From positions 1,273 to 11,460 of the forward strand of contig CAKOGP040002011.1 in assembly GCA_933822405.4 (NCBI GenBank): DNA of 10,188 bases, in the 5' to 3' direction. Both the position numbers and the translations under genes were made by a program. Shown in pieces: positions 7,378-10,188 of the stretch (its first letter is position 1; every line of letters begins with the position of its first letter). This stretch comes from Cylindrotheca closterium. Lineage: Eukaryota > Bacillariophyta > Bacillariophyceae > Bacillariales > Bacillariaceae. The notes under the pieces were generated by a model that was not told where the DNA came from, did no database searches, and saw only the letters and a program-made list of their open reading frames with translations.

Positions 7378-7597
7378 TAATCTTAATAACTATCTATTCC
7401 TAGACTTCAAATTCACTCTGTCAAATACAGAGCAGTCTTTTCAAAAGGAATGAGCTGCAACTGAGCTGCAGCTCATTCACCAACTTCTTTCACAACCTCT
7501 TTGGTACATAGCTTTCCACTGTCCTGCTACTGTACCTTCTTTGCATACGTACTTGGGCGTTCCAATCAGTCCGTCCTTCGCTAGCCAACACCTGCAG
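7378..7597 (-). repeat. Split direct repeat A1 (5' end of the retrotransposon)
   Basis: A 220-bp repeat near-identical to A2 (395-625): three substitutions, all transitions, and one 11-bp unit fewer. It contains two inverted repeats, CTCTGTCAAATACAGAG (7416-7432) and GAATGAGCTGC/GCAGCTCATTC (7448-7478), which could fold in the element RNA. As the 5' end it should carry the element promoter, but no promoter motif is recognisable. By chance the split host gene stays open 40 codons into A1 and stops at 7479-7477. Confidence 0.85.
7416..7432. other. Short hairpin in A1
   Basis: CTCTGT-CAAAT-ACAGAG is a perfect 6-bp stem with a 5-nt loop. It is conserved unchanged in A2 at 433-449. The role is unknown. 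Confidence 0.5.
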
Positions 7598-7603
7598 TGA
7601 TTG
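7596..7603. other. Recombination core at the A1/host junction
   Basis: AGTGATTG differs from the other two cores only by T for C, a CpG transition. The host frame on the minus strand reads through it as codons for D, N and H, and the B2 side reads N and R at the same place. The empty site therefore encoded an uninterrupted ...GKPDDN(H/R)FFSGEM... segment. Confidence 0.6.
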
Positions 7604-8294
7604 TCGTCCGGTTTGCCCTCAAACTCATCAATACCAAAAAAGGAAAACGGATTTTGTAAGGAAATCCGCATAGCCAAAATACGTAAAAACCAGATTTCTT
7701 CAGATGGATTCACTTCCATTGTTTCAGTGTCAAATGCGGCAATTAGGTACTGTGTCAATTGACTATTATCCAAATTCATCGATGTGAAAATGCGAGCAAA
7801 ACGATCTTCACAAGTTGTTGTCCCGGTATTGTCGTTAAATGGATTGTCATACCGGAGGCAGGGTTGGTTCCAAGCAGCAGGAAAACGTTCTTCCCATGCC
7901 ATAAAAAGCGCGTTACCCGTATGGATACGGTCATGACGTTCCAATGCTTCGTCGACAGCATCTCCTGAATATAAATTCTTCATCCACCACTCCAACAGGT
8001 TTGGAAAATGCTGTCGTAATGTCCACTCCTGCGAGCTTCTCGTTCGGCGATTTGTTTTGCCTCAATCTCATCAGCCATGTATTGCGCTTCATTGTCGTCG
8101 ATAACACGCTTCTCGTCAGTTTGGGTTTCAGACACCATCTTGGAATCGATGGGATCCCTGTCTTTAGGCTGTTGTAGGTCAATTTCCACTTGTTTTTTGA
8201 CGGACTTTTTAGCCCCAGAGGACGTTTTCATCTTAGACACGCCCGACTTTTTTGTCATCGCCGAGGATGCCTTCGCGTTGATAGATTTGCCCAT
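7600..8294 (-). pseudogene. N-terminal part of an unknown gene (MGKS family) split by the YR retrotransposon
   Basis: It starts at the ATG at 8294 in ACC-ATG-GGC. The N-terminus is Lys/Ser/Ala-rich (MGKSINAKAS..., AKKSVKKQ near 28-35), followed by an acidic helical stretch (DEIEAKQIAEREA). The frame then breaks near 8030: the next frame continues with EWTLRQHFPNLLEWWMKNLY and stays open to the element junction at about 7600, through PSEEIWFLRILAMRI and FFGIDEFEGKPDDN. The break is either a one-base deletion or a 107-nt intron (8135-8029, GTGTCT...CGCAG) that restores the frame exactly. Beyond the junction the gene resumes at 242-1. The first 34 residues align without gaps to the plus-strand gene at 10086 (17 identities). 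I recognise no catalytic motif, signal peptide or membrane segment. The basic tail could bind nucleic acid or direct nuclear import, but that is a guess. Confidence 0.65.
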
Positions 8295-8399
8295 GGTGCG
8301 CCGGTGTTGAATGGTTGGCTTGGTGATACGTAAATTCAGTACTAGCGCTATGCGAGGCAGACTGGTTGGTTCTGCCGGAATGCGTGTTGTTTCGTTTCT
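8295..8399 (-). promoter_or_regulatory. Upstream region of the MGKS-family gene, adjoining the copia fragment
   Basis: About 105 bp separate the last recognisable copia residues from the ATG at 8294. It is presumably 5' leader and proximal promoter. The copia frame happens to stay open through it into the gene. No TATA box or other defined motif is recognisable. Confidence 0.3.
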
Positions 8400-9236
8400 G
8401 AAATAATTTTTTCTATAACCTGGAAGATTTAATCCATAGAGTGCTTTCTCCACAACAGCAGTGCGACCCTCAAGGTCTCCAAACTTGGGTCCAAGTACTG
8501 TGTAAATCTTCTCAGCACAAGGTGCGTTCCAATACACTCCAGCAATGTCAGCAGACAAAATATCCAAACCATATAACAAAGCAAGCAAGAATCCAATACA
8601 AATACTCTCACAAGTGACAACACTGGCATACGTTATTAAAAGAGGAGGATCAGTTTGGTCCCCTTGAGCACATATCCGGGCCTTTTGTGTGAGGTCCATC
8701 TTAACATCAAAGACAGTTATCAAGTCAATACAAGTATATGCAGGGGGAATAGGTTCATTTGGTCCCAAGATTCTTAAGGCAGGCAACACCGTCTTTACTT
8801 CCTTTTCAACACCATCTCCCCAATGATTGCTACCAGTGTTGGCGTCAATCTTGTAGGCACATCTTACGCCCTTTGGACCAGAACCAGGCAATTCTAAACC
8901 AAATTTCTCAGTCTTGCGAGTTAAGGCTCTTCTTTTCACAGCCTTTAGAATTCTATCACACTTCTTCAAAGTATAAGGAACCCACCAAATGAAAGCAGGC
9001 TCAGATACAAGTTTGTTAGCAACAGCATATTTGGCCACCTGAATTGGATAGGCCTCCTTTGCCGTTTTCAAATCAATCCATTCTGTCTCATCACAATGAA
9101 TTTGAGCACACAGATACCACCCTTTTGTAGTTCTTCAAGGAACTTTCTTATTCTTTACCATGACAAAACCATCATCAGCATGGCCTTGTGTGCCATCTGT
9201 CCTGTGATCAATAAATTCTTTCACATGGAGGATACT
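8400..9236 (-). pseudogene. copia reverse transcriptase, N-terminal half, with internal TGA
   Basis: The frame from 9236 reads HVKEFIDHRTDG, then crosses a TGA at 9137-9135 (after KNKKVP, before RTTKGWYL), a site where Arg would fit. From 9071 it is open: AYPIQVAKYAVANKL, EPAFIWWVPYTLKKCDRI, FDVKMDLTQKAR, then RT motif A (ILSADIAGVYWNAP, with the catalytic Asp) and KALYGL. Homology stops at about 8400, before the expected YVDD catalytic pair, so the enzyme is truncated. The frame then runs on without a stop into the MGKS-family gene at 8294, making a fused open frame of about 363 codons. I consider this accidental, since that gene has its own ATG and a paralog with the same start. Confidence 0.8.
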
Positions 9237-9958
9237 CTTACTTCATCATCAACATTCATCATCTTCATATTGTTCAAAGTGTGGAGTGTTAGCATTTGTG
9301 TGCAGAGGTCTGATATACTTTCATCAGCTTTGTAAGCACACAAAGGATCCTGCAAATCATCAATCTTGATGGGGTCAGAGTTATTCAAACAGATATGCAA
9401 GTCTTCGGTAAAACGCTTTTTCAGAGCTTTGATATCTGTGCTATCCCGCTCTTCTCTGGAGAGAGGAATCACACTTGAACGCTGTAAAACTTTTCCACGA
9501 GAAGTGGCACATGCAAAGCACAGATATCCGCCAATATTAAAGCTGGGTCCACGCCAATGGCTGGAGTGTGTCGGGGACAAGGCGCAACACCAATCATAGA
9601 TACCAAAATCAGCCAGATGCAAGATATCTTTTGTATTACCGGAAATCCAACTGGCGCCACAGTCATCACCTTGTCGAGAGTGACCAAGAACCATGTGACT
9701 TCTTAATTCCAAACAATAGATAAAGACTCAATCCCAAAACGCTTTTGGGATCCCTCTTCTTGTCATAAAACGAACATACATTTTTGTTGCTTTACGAATA
9801 CAATCTTCAGAAAGGTTCTGATCAGGATTGTAAGGCTCACTAGGATGGATTGGAGCCTGGGCCTTATTTGCGACTCTTCGAAATTCTCCAGTAGTCAAAG
9901 ATTGAGCATCATCAGGTCGGAGAATTCTTGAAAAGCCAATATCACAAAATAGTTCCAT
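9221..9958 (-). pseudogene. copia integrase, C-terminal half, with internal TGA
   Basis: The reading begins near 9958 at the end of the D-D-E integrase core. RPDDAQSLTTGEF contains the probable second catalytic Asp, and PYNPDQNLSEDCIR the catalytic Glu (about residue 51). RGIPKAFWD follows, then a TGA at 9730-9728. The same frame continues as ELRSHMVLGH, ISGNTKDILHLADFGIYDWC and GKVLQRSSVIPLSREE, the conserved C-terminal region of copia integrases, to an acidic linker ending at the TGA at 9223-9221. The frame there is wrong: the adjoining frame continues the homology (SILHVKEFIDHRTDG). An intact protein would insert the cDNA into the host genome. This one lacks the zinc-binding domain and first Asp and cannot work. 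Confidence 0.75.
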
Positions 9959-9960
9959 AG

Positions 9961-10085
9961 AAAAAGAAAAAAGAAAAGCACCAAACCGATCGGAACTTGC
10001 AAACGGTCTTCGTAGTCTAAGTACCAGAGTCTACGTAGAACTTGCTGAAGTTTTTATCAATTCAACGGCATTTCACTGTTTTACA
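9961..10085 (+). promoter_or_regulatory. Upstream region of the plus-strand MGKS-family gene
   Basis: This 125-bp region lies between the copia fragment and the ATG at 10086. It starts with a purine tract (9961-9978) and contains two related blocks, CGTAGTCTAAGTACC and GAGTCTACGTAG (about 10009-10037). It presumably holds the promoter and 5' leader, but no defined promoter motif is recognisable. Confidence 0.35.
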
Positions 10086-10188
10086 ATGGGGAAGTCTACA
10101 TCACTGAAGGTTGTCTCAACGACTGCCAACAAGGCGGGCGGGTCCACACCCAAATCGGTTTCTGTCGCCAAAAAGAGCGGAAAGAAAA
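10086..10188 (+). CDS. N-terminus of an unknown MGKS-family gene (partial, runs off the right edge)
   Basis: An ATG at 10086 opens a frame of 34 codons to the edge of the window. The sequence begins MGKSTSLKVV and ends AKKSGKK, rich in Lys, Ser, Thr and Ala. It aligns without gaps over all 34 residues to the start of the minus-strand gene at 8294, with 17 identities including MGKS, Lys8, Ser11, Lys16, Gly18, Ser20, Lys23, Ser26, AKKS and the final KK. The two genes are therefore probably paralogs in head-to-head orientation, separated by the copia fragment. Low complexity weakens the similarity somewhat, but the same start and gapless register support it. The function is unknown, and whether this copy is intact cannot be judged from the window. 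Confidence 0.6.
   Translation, partial: MGKSTSLKVVSTTANKAGGSTPKSVSVAKKSGKK

Larger units (their letters stand above)
243..7597 (-). mobile_element. DIRS-group (Ngaro/PAT-like) tyrosine-recombinase retrotransposon, damaged copy
   Basis: This is one complete element read on the minus strand, about 7.36 kb including a secondary insertion of about 1.4 kb. The order is A1, gag, RT/RNase H, YR, B1, A2, B2. Established knowledge: Ngaro and PAT elements end in split direct repeats (A1 ... B1-A2-B2), encode a tyrosine recombinase instead of a DDE integrase, integrate from a circular intermediate and make no target duplication. All of this matches: B1-A2 are joined as they would be in a circle, no target duplication is seen, and the flanks fuse cleanly at an 8-bp core. 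No methyltransferase domain follows RNase H, which favours Ngaro over DIRS/PAT. The copy looks inactive: gag has two frameshifts and an insertion, and YR has an internal TGA. The repeat copies are about 98-99% identical apart from indels, so insertion is not very old. Confidence 0.85.
8400..9960 (-). mobile_element. Internal fragment of a Ty1/copia retrotransposon (no LTRs)
   Basis: On the minus strand the order is late integrase core, integrase C-terminal region, linker, N-terminal half of RT, which is the copia order (integrase before RT). The first catalytic Asp of integrase, the YVDD half of RT, RNase H, gag, protease and both LTRs are absent. It is therefore a truncated relic, about 1.56 kb, with sharp ends next to the two MGKS-family gene starts. 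It carries two TGA stops and one frameshift. The residues (DVKMDLTQKAR, ALYGL) match copia elements I know from diatoms. Confidence 0.8.

Noticed and set aside
7477..7599. Last 40 codons of the open frame entering A1 as a true C-terminus of the MGKS gene
   Set aside because: The same DNA occurs in A2, where it belongs to the element, so the gene only reads into the repeat. The real continuation is at 242-1.
7980..9071. A fused copia RT-MGKS protein
   Set aside because: The frame is continuous, but RT homology ends near 8400 and the MGKS part has its own ATG and a paralog beginning at the same residue.
712..9335. Plus-strand open frames of 60-135 codons across the retroelement regions
   Set aside because: They lie opposite recognised RT, Gag, YR and copia coding sequence, have no family resemblance, and are expected shadows.

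Overview
The window looks like repeat-rich nuclear DNA of a eukaryotic alga, most probably a diatom. This is inferred from protein patterns: the reverse transcriptase, tyrosine recombinase, zinc-knuckle Gag and copia polyprotein resemble families I know from diatom genomes. Nothing suggests a prokaryote: there are no operons, ribosome binding sites or phage genes. No rRNA or tRNA gene was seen.

The main object is a tyrosine-recombinase (YR) retrotransposon of the DIRS group on the minus strand, from about 7597 down to 243. In element order it reads A1 (7597-7378), gag (7338-3898), RT/RNase H (3834-1597), YR (1945-812), B1 (799-625), A2 (625-395), B2 (387-243). The A1 ... B1-A2-B2 order is the split-direct-repeat layout of Ngaro/PAT-like elements. 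RT/RNase H is open. Gag carries two frameshifts and a large insertion, and YR carries a premature stop, so this copy is probably not autonomous.

The gag insertion (about 4152-5574) has 23-bp inverted ends and no recognisable gene. It holds a regular array: four tandem units, each with three motif copies followed by three inverted copies at a 30-bp period, so that each unit is a hairpin of about 183 bp. I do not recognise this family.

The retrotransposon sits inside another minus-strand gene of unknown function. Its N-terminal part is at 8294-7600 and its C-terminal part at 242-1, running off the left edge. Joining the two flanks at the shared 8-bp core AGYGATTG keeps the reading frame open. 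At the right edge a plus-strand gene (10086 onward) starts with a related 34-residue N-terminus, so two family members lie head to head. Between them (8400-9960) is a copia pol fragment without LTRs, damaged by two stops and a frameshift.

The element's repeat copies differ only by transitions, mostly at CpG, and all five in-frame stops that interrupt or separate retroelement coding regions are TGA. This suggests decay by deamination of methylated CpG.
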